A stretch of 64,000 bases of DNA, taken from assembly GCA_031200235.1 (NCBI GenBank), contig CP133595.1, positions 1,760,877 to 1,824,876 of the forward strand, written 5' to 3'. How positions within the stretch are numbered: the stretch's first letter is position 1; each line of letters starts with the position of its first letter. The notes beneath the pieces are model-generated. The model did no database searches, was not told the origin of the DNA, and saw nothing but the letters and a program-made list of their open reading frames with translations. The position numbers and the translations under genes were made by a program. The stretch is from Cuniculiplasma divulgatum. GTDB taxonomy: Archaea; Thermoplasmatota; Thermoplasmata; Thermoplasmatales; Thermoplasmataceae. This document shows, piece after piece, positions 46,902 through 55,593 of the stretch.

Positions 46902-47097
46902 GTTATACGGCGAATATTGCCCTCACCTGGTAAGTAGGACTCTAATACCGCCCAGTATATGATATTTCCTGATTAACCGTACCTTGCTTATTTGTCGTTT
47001 CCACAGATTTATACAACCTATTGTAAGCATAAGGGTAGGCCGAGTGCAGCCCTTTGTATTATTTTGCTTGGTATGTTTTCATTCCGTCCTTGCAGAT
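46902..47097 (+). repeat. 196-bp direct repeat, copy 2
   Basis: Second copy of the element at 39917-40112. It starts 130 bases after the giant gene, and its right edge (TTGCAGAT) touches the left end of the IS21 element, which shows that IS21 sits at or cut the repeat's border. Confidence 0.75.
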
Positions 47098-47174
47098 TGT
47101 AATCGCCGGTTTAATTCTGATCCATTTCCTTATGTGGAAGAGGGTCTGAATAGTACCGGCTGGAGGTGTGGAGA

Positions 47175-48344
47175 ATGATCAGGGACATGAAGGATAGGGG
47201 AATGAGCATAAAGTCCATAGCCAGGGAACTCAGCATATCAAGGAACAGCGTGAGAAAGTATCTAAAATCAGAACCGAAGAACAAGCAGAACAGGAAGAGG
47301 GGTTCAAAGCTTGATCCCTACAGGGAGAAGATCAGGGCACTCATAGATGAACACAACCTTTCGGCTGTCAGGATACTTGAGGAGATCAGAAAGATTGGAT
47401 ACAATGGCGGATACACAATACTGAAGGAATACTGCCATGAACTGCGAAAGGATCGGAGGATACAGGCAGTGTACCGCTACGAAACAGATCCGGGAAAACA
47501 GTCACAGGTGGACTTCGGCGAGTTCGGCCACATTGATATTGATGGAAAGCACAGAAAACTCTACGCCTTTTCCACGATACTTGGATATTCCCGTATGCGT
47601 TATGTGGAATTCACCACAGACATATCCACCGAGAACGTCATAAGGATGCATATCAATGCATTCTCATTCTATGGAGGATTCACCGATACAATCCTATACG
47701 ACAACATGAAGCAGGTTGTTATCGACAGAAAACTGAAAGCCTCAGAATCCAGGTTCAACCAGAAGTTCCTGGACTTCGCAGAGTACTATGGTATTGTGAT
47801 AAGGTTATGTTACCCATACAGGCCTGAAACGAAGGGGAAGATCGAGAACACAATAAAGTATGTGAGAAACAACTTCTGGGCAGGCAGGACATTTGAGTCG
47901 CTATCAGACATCAATGTGCAGTGCCGGGAATGGCTCAGAAAGGTCAATTCACAGATACATGGAACAACACATGAGGTACCTGTGGAAAGATGGAAAAAGG
48001 AATCACTCAGCCCACTTTCATCAGTACCGGCATACATGACAAGGAAGGAGGAATCCAGAAAGATATCAAGGGACTGCTATGTTTCGTATAAGGGGAACAG
48101 GTATTCCGTTCCCTGGAAATATGCAGGCAGGGAATGCAGTATCATTGAGGAACCAGCACTGGTGAAAATAGAGATCGATTCCAGCATTGTTGCTGAACAT
48201 TCCCCGATACCCGGAACAGGAAGGATATCAAGGAAGAAGGAACATTTCGAGGGCCTTCTCAAGGCAATACGCGATGAGAATTCCAATGTGTATTCCCAGG
48301 CAGTGGAAACACGTGACCTGAAGAGATACGAGGAGGTGTCATGA
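47175..48344 (+). CDS. istA: IS21 transposase IstA
   Basis: A 389-residue DDE transposase. An N-terminal helix-turn-helix (MSIKSIARELSISRNSVRKYLK) is followed by the rve core with catalytic Asp in QVDFGEFGH, the second Asp in ILYDNMKQ and Glu in KGKIENTIKYV, and a C-terminal beta-barrel. ATG 47175 is preceded by GGAGGTG six bases upstream; an in-frame GTG at 47166 is less likely. The frame is intact and overlaps istB by 4 nt. Confidence 0.9.
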   Translation: MIRDMKDRGMSIKSIARELSISRNSVRKYLKSEPKNKQNRKRGSKLDPYREKIRALIDEHNLSAVRILEEIRKIGYNGGYTILKEYCHELRKDRRIQAVYRYETDPGKQSQVDFGEFGHIDIDGKHRKLYAFSTILGYSRMRYVEFTTDISTENVIRMHINAFSFYGGFTDTILYDNMKQVVIDRKLKASESRFNQKFLDFAEYYGIVIRLCYPYRPETKGKIENTIKYVRNNFWAGRTFESLSDINVQCREWLRKVNSQIHGTTHEVPVERWKKESLSPLSSVPAYMTRKEESRKISRDCYVSYKGNRYSVPWKYAGRECSIIEEPALVKIEIDSSIVAEHSPIPGTGRISRKKEHFEGLLKAIRDENSNVYSQAVETRDLKRYEEVS

Positions 48345-49102
48345 TGGATTCATACGAGAGGGTACATGAATACCTCAGCAGGCTGGGCATGTCAACAATG
48401 GAAAGCATCATTGATTCATACCTTGAAACATCCCATGACAGGCCGGTCATGGACATACTGGATCATCTCCTCTCCGAAGAGCTGAAGCACAAGCTTTCAA
48501 GGAAGACGGAGAACATGCTGAACTGGTCCGGTTTTCCATTCCGGAAGACAGTGGATGATTTCGATTTCTCATTCCAGCCCTCCATTGACAGATCGGTGAT
48601 GGACGATCTCATGACACTGAGGTTCATGCACAACACTGAGAATGTTGTATTCCTTGGTCCACCAGGTGTGGGGAAGACTCACCTATCGGTGGCATTGGGA
48701 ATGCGTGCAATCATGTCCGATATTCCGGTATATTACACATCAGCCATGAAGCTTGTGCAGACTCTGAAGCGTGACTATGATCTCAAGAGGCTTGAATACA
48801 GGATAAAGACATATTCCAGGTTCAGGCTCATGATAGTGGACGAGATCGGTTACCTGCCATTGACAAGGGAGGAATCCAACCTGTTCTTCCAGTTCGTCTC
48901 TTCGAGGTATGAGAAAAGATCAACGATCTACACATCAAACAAGTCATTCAGCGAATGGTGTGAGATACTTGGCGATTCAGTGAGGGCTTCAGCTGTCCTT
49001 GACAGGATACTCCATCACTGCACTGTCATAAACATAAAGGGCGAGTCATACAGGCTGAAGGACAGGAAGAAGAACTCACTGCCAACAATGAGGAAGGAGT
49101 GA
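48341..49102 (+). CDS. istB: IS21 helper ATPase IstB
   Basis: A 253-residue AAA+ ATPase related to DnaC. It has Walker A GPPGVGKTHLSVALG (about residue 107), Walker B LMIVDEIGYLP, and the sensor region FFQFVSSRYEKRSTIYTSNKSFSEW. It works with IstA to choose the target and form the strand-transfer complex. Its start overlaps the istA stop (ATGATGG context), giving translational coupling. The frame is intact. Confidence 0.9.
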   Translation: MMDSYERVHEYLSRLGMSTMESIIDSYLETSHDRPVMDILDHLLSEELKHKLSRKTENMLNWSGFPFRKTVDDFDFSFQPSIDRSVMDDLMTLRFMHNTENVVFLGPPGVGKTHLSVALGMRAIMSDIPVYYTSAMKLVQTLKRDYDLKRLEYRIKTYSRFRLMIVDEIGYLPLTREESNLFFQFVSSRYEKRSTIYTSNKSFSEWCEILGDSVRASAVLDRILHHCTVINIKGESYRLKDRKKNSLPTMRKE

Positions 49103-49166
49103 AAAAGCAATGAAAGCTATATATAAGGGGGTCAATTTCAAACCGGCGATTTTGCACAAATCTTGA

Positions 49167-50345
49167 CCGGCGTTTACAGAATCCGTCAGGAAGAATGGTG
49201 GTTCCCCGGGTATCGATGGAATAACCATAAGGGAGATCATGAACGGAGGATCGGAAACACTCTTGAAAGAGATACAGTCCGAACTGAGATCAAAGACATA
49301 CACACCATCACCACTGAAGAGGGTATACATACCCAAAGCGAATGGAAAGAAACGTCCATTGAGCATCCCAACAGTCAAGGACAGAATAACACAGACAGCC
49401 ATCAAGATCATGATAGAACCGATCTTCGAAACACAGTTCGAGCCGAACTCATTCGCTTTCAGGCCGAATAAGTCTGCTCATGATGCTGTTGACGAAATCG
49501 TGAAATACCTGAATTACGGCTGTGAACACGTAATAGATGCAGACATATCGCAATGCTTCGACAACATTGACAAGCACAGGCTAATGGGACAGGTTGCAAA
49601 AAGAATATCAGACGGAACACTTCTGCACCTTATACGGCAATTCATCGACACAGGCATCATGGAGGACAGCTAGATACATTCGCAGGATCGTGGTATACCG
49701 CAGGGTTCTCCTCTCTCGCCACTATTGGTAAACATATACCTCGATCAGCTGGACAAGCAGTGGAAGGCATCGGGATTGCAGAATCGATACGGAGAGAATG
49801 CCCATCTCATAAGGTACGCGGACGACTATCTCATCATAATGAGCGGTAATCCTGCAATGGCAAAGAAGAAACTTGACGAGATCATGGACAGCATGGACCT
49901 CACAATGAATACTGAAAAGACACGGATTGTGAAGGCAGAAGATGGATTCGACTTCCTTGGCTTTCACTTCGTCAGGCACTACGCCAGACGAAGAGGGAAA
50001 TTAACAACAAGATGGTTCCCGTCGGAGAGATCGAAGTGGAGAATAAGAGAAAGAATCAGGGACCTCACAAACAGAAGAAATTTATCTATTGCCACACCTG
50101 AAGAGATCCGGGAAGTCCTCATTCCCATTCTTACCGGATGGGAAAACTACTTCGCACACAGCACAGTCTCACAGGAAATACACAATGTATGGAACTATGC
50201 ACAAAACAGGCTCATGTATATGTATTGCAGACAGCATAACATACCGCGCAGATGGAGATATGAAGACATAGAAAAGAACGGTTTCTCACTTACGAATTAT
50301 CTTCCAACAATGCTATGGGCAAAACGCCATAATACCATGTCATGA
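49167..50345 (+). pseudogene. group II intron reverse transcriptase/maturase with amber codon
   Basis: The first visible residues are PAFTESVRKNGGSPGIDG, so only the last part of the RT-0 region is left. RT motifs follow: YIPKANGKKRPLSIPTVKDR, FEPNSFAFRPNKSAHDA, DADISQCFDNI, then GIPQGSPLSPLL and the catalytic YADD in LIRYADDYLII. The X/maturase domain is FLGFHFVR...WRIRERIRDLT...GWENYF. A TAG at 49671-49673 splits it in the same frame between GIMEDS and IHSQDRGIPQG, so reading through would give one protein. The ends show a 5' truncation. It is most likely inactive; suppression of the amber codon is not supported by any other sign. Confidence 0.8.
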
Positions 50346-50356
50346 AAGCAGTCGGT

Positions 50357-50389
50357 GAGCCGGATGCGGGAAAACCGCCAGCCCGGTTC
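50357..50389 (+). ncRNA. group II intron domain V
   Basis: The sequence GAGCCGGATGCGG...CCCGGTTC folds as domain V. The lower stem GAGCCGG pairs with CCGGTTC, a two-base bulge follows (AT), and an upper GCGG/CCGC stem has a GAAAA loop. It lies 12 nt after the maturase stop, as usual. Domain VI follows at 50399-50418 (CTTCTGG/CCAGAAG). Confidence 0.8.
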
Positions 50390-50428
50390 GACGAGGGGCT
50401 TCTGGGTAACGCCAGAAGTCTACTCTAC

Positions 50429-50635
50429 CACATCAACTTCATTGCACTCATGATGCATTACCGCATATATGCCATGCTGAAGTCAAAGGGCATGCAGAGG
50501 AAATATTCCCCTGGCGATGTGCTTGTCCACCTTGAGAGGGTGAACAGGCTCAAGATAGGCGACGAATAGAAAACATCGGAGATACCAAAGAAGTCAAGGA
50601 TCATAATTGACGGGCTGGACATACCTATTATGTAA
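50429..50635 (+). pseudogene. IS4/IS1634-like transposase, 3' remnant with amber codon
   Basis: The intron 3' exon reads LYHINFIALMMHYRIYAML, then KYSPGDVLVHLERVNRLKIGDE. After a TAG (50567-50569) the same frame continues KTSEIPKKSRIIIDGLDIPI to TAA. That is the usual C-terminus of these transposases, with Trp commonly in the amber position (TGG to TAG is one step). The rest of the gene, upstream of the intron, is not in the window. The next 185 bases (50636-50820) lead to the IS5 gene and may contain its left end. Confidence 0.65.
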
Positions 50636-50820
50636 ATTAGCGGGAGTTAGAGATTAAATTTGCAAACCTGCTCTCTTGTCGGCCTTCACTTTTTGTATTT
50701 TTCATTGTTGGTTGTAGGCATGAATAAGAGGTAAAAATAATTCACGTTAGGCGTTTTCTATTAACCCCTCCACTTTGCTGTCTGTAGGTCTCTGTACAAA
50801 CCTTTATTCATGCCCTTTTC

Positions 50821-51869
50821 ATGCATATAATGATGTCCACATTCAAGGATTTCAGCCTTTCGGAAATGTATGAAGCTATCAGAAGCAAAGATATTCTCCC
50901 TGAGATAGACTGTTCAATTGATTGGGAATACATGAGGCCCATGATCAGGAGCCTGTTCCACAATAACACCGAAAAGGGTGGAAGGCCCAACTTCGATGAA
51001 ATAGTCATGATCAAGGCACTCTTCCTCCAGGACTTATCCAGCATAGTGGATGAGAAACTCGAAAAGGAACTGTATGACCGCATATCATTTCACAACTTTC
51101 TCCACTATCCGGATAAGGTGCCGGATGCACGTACGCTGTGGGCATTCCGGGAATGGACAAACATATCTGGTCGGAATTATGGAGGCAGCTTGAGTCGAAG
51201 GGGATTGTGATCAGGAAAGGAGTGATCCAGGATGCCTCCTTCATCACATCTAATCATGGAAAGCATGGGAGAAAGAAGCCTCCAGCACCGGATATGCCTG
51301 AACCCTCTGAGACACAATCGCCGGTGGACATGAAGGAGGCTGAAGGACAGGCCATGACAGCCATGGAAGAGAAGAAACGCCTCAGGAAGGATATGCGCAG
51401 GGAATCAACGACGAGAAGATCCAGGGATGGCACATTCACAAAGAAGGATGGAAAGAACTTCTTCGGATACAAGCAGCACTCATCCCATGGTGCGGACATC
51501 CCCCTGATCCGTGAATTTGTCATCACCACTGCCTCAGTGCATGATTCCCGGGTCGATCTCTCCGTTTCTGGGATGCCGTGCTATCGTGACAGGGGATATC
51601 AGGGAGAACCATGCAGGGGTTTCAACGCCACAATGGATCGTGCATCCAGAAACACTCCCCTGACCATGAAACAGGTCCGCAGGAATCTCAGGATCTCAAG
51701 GAAGCGGACACCGGGAGAGCGGCCATATTCAGTGATCAAGAGAGTGCAGAATGGTGGTCACACCCTTGTCACCATGGTGAGAAGGGTGAGGGTGAAGATG
51801 ACATTTGTCAATATGGCATACAATCTATCCACGGTGGTTCACCTGAAGAGAAGGGGGATGATAGCGTAA
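50821..51869 (+). pseudogene. IS5-family transposase, frameshifted
   Basis: The first frame has the DUF772 N-terminal domain: RPMIRSLFHNNTEKGGRPNFDEIVMIKALFLQ, RISFHNFLHYPDKVPDARTLWAFRE. The second phase (from 51138) continues DKHIWSELWRQLESKGI, QDASFITSNHGKHGRKK with the first catalytic Asp, VHDSRVD, DRGYQG and RPYSVIKRVQNGGHT. One extra base around GG 51155-51156 would join them. A programmed frameshift exists in some IS5 relatives, so it might still be active. Terminal repeats were not identified with certainty. 51870-52042 is the element's right flank and holds no gene. Confidence 0.75.
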
Positions 51870-52042
51870 GCGTTGGCGGATGGGAGAAAAAACCAGGAAA
51901 AGAGATGCAGAAAGAGGGAATAGCGGAGAGTTTTTTGTCGAAAACTGACTGAATTTGCAGGAATTCTCCACAACATCAATGGAACCTTGGAAAACTAACA
52001 GTTAAAAGAAAACGTCTAAAGTAAAGGTTTTAGGAAAATATC

Positions 52043-53146
52043 TTATTTGACTAAATTTTCTAATTCATAAAAATTCTTTAACTGATTGAATTCATTCTCA
52101 AGAGAAAAATTATTAGCTCTCTCAACACCTAATAAGGAAAAATAATTGTATTTCTCCAAATCAGAAAGGCTTAAAATGGCGTCTATCCACTGATCAAATT
52201 TTTCAATGTCTAAGAGTATTCCGCAATTTCCCACAATTTCCTTCATTAGAGGTATATCAGATGTAATTACAGGTAATCCAGATGCCATAGCTTCCACATT
52301 GCCATAACCGAATCCATCAAAAAAGGAAGGATAAACAAAAATGTCTGAGTTCTGGTAGTATTTTATTAGTTCGCAATCATTCAAATTTTCGATAAATTTG
52401 ATCCTACTATAAACATCGATCTTTTTAGTATATTCTACATTTTCCTTAGTATTCTTACCTATTCTAACAAGTTTGTAATTTGCAGGAAGAGATGATAAGA
52501 TTTTGTATAAGAACTTTAAATTTTTATTTGGATTATCGTATGCAACATTAAGCAGCACTATGTCACTGTCAGTAAACCCTATAAGCTTCTTATTTTTTAT
52601 ATTTTTATTTTTAAATGCGTTGATATCAATTCCAGGATAAACTAAGAATATCTTGTCATAGCTGGTCTTTAGCTCTTTTATCAACGATTTTTTAGTGAAA
52701 TCCGAATCAACAAGTATGTACTCAAAGGAATTAATTTGTCGATATGACTCCTTCATCATAAGCGATGTTATTCTCGAATTACATTTATTATTTACATAAT
52801 ATAAATCATGTACTGTTAATACTGCACTGGGGAATATTTTTACTAGATTCGATATAGATGGATCTGAAATATGGATTATGTTTCCTTTAACTACATGTTT
52901 TATCTTTCGCTGATATAAACTCAAAAATGCTGTATTTAAAAAATTGGAATATTTGCCCAGGTTAATTCCATATATATCTTCTTGTTTAGTTACCCTGTAG
53001 TGATTGTGTGTGAATAGCTGATATAGAGTTGAATTAATACCATGCTTCAGGAGGGTTTTGTGCATGTTGAGAGAATATCTTCCTATACCAGTTTCATATT
53101 CCTTGTTGTTTAATATTGCTATATTTGTTAGCCTGAAGTTATTCAC
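52043..53146 (-). CDS. glycosyltransferase family 4
   Basis: A 367-residue GT-B fold glycosyltransferase. The N-terminal nucleotide-binding half (GIGRYSLNMHKTLLKHGI) and the C-terminal donor site IFVYPSFFDGFGYGNVEAMASGLPVI, with the E-x7-E pattern typical of GT4, are both present. It likely transfers a sugar from an NDP-sugar onto a lipid-linked or protein glycan. The frame extends to ATG 53167, but those bases belong to the IS256 end; GTG 53146, seven bases after GGAGG, is the better start. The gene is clearly AT-rich compared with the 8-25 kb region, suggesting a different origin for the glycan locus. Confidence 0.75.
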   Translation of the reverse strand: MNNFRLTNIAILNNKEYETGIGRYSLNMHKTLLKHGINSTLYQLFTHNHYRVTKQEDIYGINLGKYSNFLNTAFLSLYQRKIKHVVKGNIIHISDPSISNLVKIFPSAVLTVHDLYYVNNKCNSRITSLMMKESYRQINSFEYILVDSDFTKKSLIKELKTSYDKIFLVYPGIDINAFKNKNIKNKKLIGFTDSDIVLLNVAYDNPNKNLKFLYKILSSLPANYKLVRIGKNTKENVEYTKKIDVYSRIKFIENLNDCELIKYYQNSDIFVYPSFFDGFGYGNVEAMASGLPVITSDIPLMKEIVGNCGILLDIEKFDQWIDAILSLSDLEKYNYFSLLGVERANNFSLENEFNQLKNFYELENLVK

Positions 53147-53165
53147 GATTTGATCCTCCTTTCGC

Positions 53166-53297
53166 ATAGCGTCCCAAAAGTTGTGTTATCATGAAGGATA
53201 CCTCTTCTGGAACATTTCCCTGATCTCGTCAATGCATTTATAGAATCCCCTTAGTGATCCGAGAGACCATCTCGAATTGGTTCACGCATCTCTGGAC
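53166..53297 (-). mobile_element. IS256-type 3' remnant
   Basis: ATAGCGTCCCAAAAGTTGTGTTAT at 53166 resembles the terminal repeats of the element at 21865-22386. On the reverse strand the bases before it read SRWSLGSLRGFYKCIDEIRE-MFQKRYPS and a stop, the C-terminus of a mutator-type transposase. The rest is gone. The terminal repeat reaches into the first codons of the neighbouring glycosyltransferase frame, so the insertion landed just ahead of that gene's start. Confidence 0.7.
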
Positions 53298-53355
53298 AAT
53301 ATACGAAATTATAGTTAATTACTAATATTATTATACTTATTAACATTAGATTTTC

Positions 53356-54372
53356 ATGGTCAAAACGGAGATGTATCACATCGAGAGGAAGATGGATGAA
53401 GATAATCTGAATCGGTTGATAAAAAGCCTTAAAAGAAGCACAAAGGTTCTGAAAAGACTCCTTTTTGTTAAGTACAGATACAATGGTGATTCTGTCCGGG
53501 AAGCTGCAAAGAGAATCGGAATAACGAAGATGATGGGATACGCATGGCAGAGGAGATGGAATCAGGATGGATACAGAGGCCTTATGCCGAGATACGCAAG
53601 GAAGGGGCCATCAAAGATGTCTGATGAACAGAAAGAAATGCTGAAGGAGAAGCTTAAAAACTGGGAGTACACAACCTCTCAGGTTAGGGATATGATAAGG
53701 GATGAATTCGGGATAGAATATACAATGAAGCAGATATGGGTCATATTGAAGAAGATGGGCGTGAGGTATGCAAAGCCATACCCTCATGACAAACGCAGGC
53801 CAAGAGATGCGGAAAACGTTCTAAAAAAAACTTAGGCAAAATATCCCTGAAGGAATATGTAATCGGATTCCTGGAGGAATCTGCACCACAGACTACGGCG
53901 AACACGGTTAGATTATGGTCTTTCAGTAAACCTGAGATCATCAGGGATACTTCAAAATATAAGGCTTACACATTGGGTTTCTACGCAATGAACGGTAAAA
54001 GCGCCATTGATTTTCAGGATCGCTCCCGGAAGGTAAACGTAACTTCTTTCATAAGGGGGATAAGGGAAAGGAATCCTGAAAAACCTGTAGCCATAATACT
54101 GGACAATTTCAGATCACATCATTCAAAGATCGTCCCAGAGGCTGCTGAGCTGCTGAATATCAAGCTGATATCCCTTCCACCGTATTCTCCCGATCTGAAT
54201 CCAATAGAATTCATATGGAAAAGCATCAAGAGAACCGTATCCATAGCGCCAATAGATTCAGAAGGCGATCTCAAAGATGCCATAAAGAAAAGCTTCATTT
54301 AATTTTTTAGAAAGTCTAACATTTGCAAAAAGCTGGGTAGAGAAATTCCTCAACAAAAGTATAATTATATAG
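53356..54372 (+). pseudogene. IS630-family transposase, two frameshifts
   Basis: The N-terminal part carries a helix-turn-helix (VREAAKRIGITKMMGYAWQRRW) and the winged linker up to RRPRDAENVLKK. A run of eight A (53823-53830) breaks the frame; nine would continue NLGKISLKEYVIGFLEESAPQ, with the catalytic core ILDNFRSHHSKIVPEA and SLPPYSPDLNPIEFIWKSIK, the D34E/D motif of IS630/Tc1. A second shift near 54288-54291 (AAAA) would restore the ending FLESLTFAKSWVEKFL. A-run slippage is known in IS630 relatives, so the first break could be functional, but the second makes decay likely. No clear terminal repeat was found. Confidence 0.8.
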
Positions 54373-54443
54373 GTAATTGGCTATAAATTCAAAGGAAAAA
54401 ACTAAAAATAGTTTTTAAATCTAGAAAATGATTGAGAAAAGCG

Positions 54444-55571
54444 ATGAAAGACAGTGGTGAACTAGATTTTCTTTTTATAAATGCGGGTATTACTCTAAGG
54501 CCCAGCGGCGGTTTTGAAATTACATATAAGCTAGCTTCTGCACTGAGGGACAAAGGCTACAGTGTCGGAATACTGTTCATAAGGGACATTTTCAGGAATT
54601 TAAGTCGCATTTATCCAGATGAGAGTTTAAAAAACTACGTGAGGAAGAATTTGGCTTATTCTGTCTTCAGTAATATTGTAAATCACAGGGCCGGTATAAT
54701 TCCACTGATCTTAATGAGAAAATTTCTGAAAATAAATTACAATGAGGAATTTAATGGAATTAAATTATTCTTTTCCAACGGGGAGAAACCTATACACGCA
54801 CACTATTTAATTGCTAATGGCTGGCATACTTCTCTAGTTATGAGTGAATGGAAAACAAATGGGAAGAAATACATTTTTTTGCAACAGGATGATTCAGACG
54901 AACGGTGGAACCCGTCTTTGTCCAGTATCGCACATACAGCACTCACTTTCGGCATCCCTATTATATCTACCAATAACTCTGTCACGAACACATATAGGAA
55001 CTATGTTGTAGGTCAGATACCTTTGTCGATAGACAATAACTTTTTTAAGTGCTATATATCCCCAGAAAAAAGAGATGATAAAAACATACTACTACCTTTG
55101 AGACGACAGGCGTACAAGGGAGCACGTTTGGGTCTAGAAATAATAAGTAGTATACATAAGGAAGACCCAACAATCACCATTCACTCTTTTGGAGACCTTC
55201 CTCAATCCACTGTGCCAGATTATGTTCACCATCATGGGATTGTGAACAATGAACATTTATCGGAATTATATAATCAAGCCGCAATATTTATTCTTCCATC
55301 TCTTGTTGAGGGATACGGTCTAACTGCGCTTGAGGCCATGGCATGCGGCGCAGCGCTTGTAACAACAGACAATGAGGGCATCAGGGAATTTGTGAAAAAT
55401 GGCATAAATGGCATCGTTTCGAAACAATTTGATCCCATTGAAATTGCAGGTCTGGTAGAGGAACTTATAAGTAATAAGCAATATCGTTATAAATTAGTAA
55501 AGGAAGGAATTAAGACCGGGGCGCGTCATAATTTAGATTTCATGGTAAATAGCTTTTTGGGGATGTTTTGA
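54444..55571 (+). CDS. glycosyltransferase family 4
   Basis: A 375-residue GT-B glycosyltransferase. The opening is LDFLFINAGITLRPSGGFEITYKLASALRDKGYSV, and the C-terminal donor site is AIFILPSLVEGYGLTALEAMACGAALVTTDNEGIREFV. The middle segment with LPLRRQAYKG and HHHGIVNNEHLSELY resembles rhamnosyltransferase-type GT4 enzymes. The frame opens at TTG 54432, but ATG 54444 sits 28 nt from the TATA element GTTTTTAAAT (54411-54420). It is followed 22 nt later by another glycosyltransferase gene and probably shares its transcript. Confidence 0.75.
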   Translation: MKDSGELDFLFINAGITLRPSGGFEITYKLASALRDKGYSVGILFIRDIFRNLSRIYPDESLKNYVRKNLAYSVFSNIVNHRAGIIPLILMRKFLKINYNEEFNGIKLFFSNGEKPIHAHYLIANGWHTSLVMSEWKTNGKKYIFLQQDDSDERWNPSLSSIAHTALTFGIPIISTNNSVTNTYRNYVVGQIPLSIDNNFFKCYISPEKRDDKNILLPLRRQAYKGARLGLEIISSIHKEDPTITIHSFGDLPQSTVPDYVHHHGIVNNEHLSELYNQAAIFILPSLVEGYGLTALEAMACGAALVTTDNEGIREFVKNGINGIVSKQFDPIEIAGLVEELISNKQYRYKLVKEGIKTGARHNLDFMVNSFLGMF

Positions 55572-55593
55572 TATTACTATAAAGGGTATTTTT

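Larger units (their letters stand above)
47098..49158 (+). mobile_element. IS21-family insertion sequence
   Basis: A 2.06-kb element with istA and istB in the usual overlapping order. AATCGCCGGTTT (47101-47112) near the left end is repeated inverted as AAACCGGCGATT (49140-49151) near the right. The outermost bases read TGT... and ...ACA. No target duplication is visible: the left flank is the 196-bp repeat and the right flank is the truncated group II intron, so a deletion or recombination followed insertion. The exact ends are my estimate within a few bases. Confidence 0.75.
49159..50428 (+). mobile_element. 5'-truncated group II intron
   Basis: What remains is the intron-encoded protein, domain V and domain VI. 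Domains I-III, upstream of the protein, are missing; IS21 abuts the truncated reading frame. The 3' end lies near 50428 (after CTCTAC). The downstream sequence continues as an IS4/IS1634-like transposase frame, so that gene was the intron's host. Without domain I it cannot splice in cis. Confidence 0.75.

Noticed and set aside
46984-47178. 64-codon frame across the 196-bp repeat and IS21 left end
   Set aside because: It crosses the boundary between two elements and is not conserved in the other repeat copy.
49671-49673. Pyrrolysine or recoded TAG in the maturase gene
   Set aside because: No PylT/PylS-like sequence or structural element was seen, and TAG ends normal genes here, so mutation is the simpler account.
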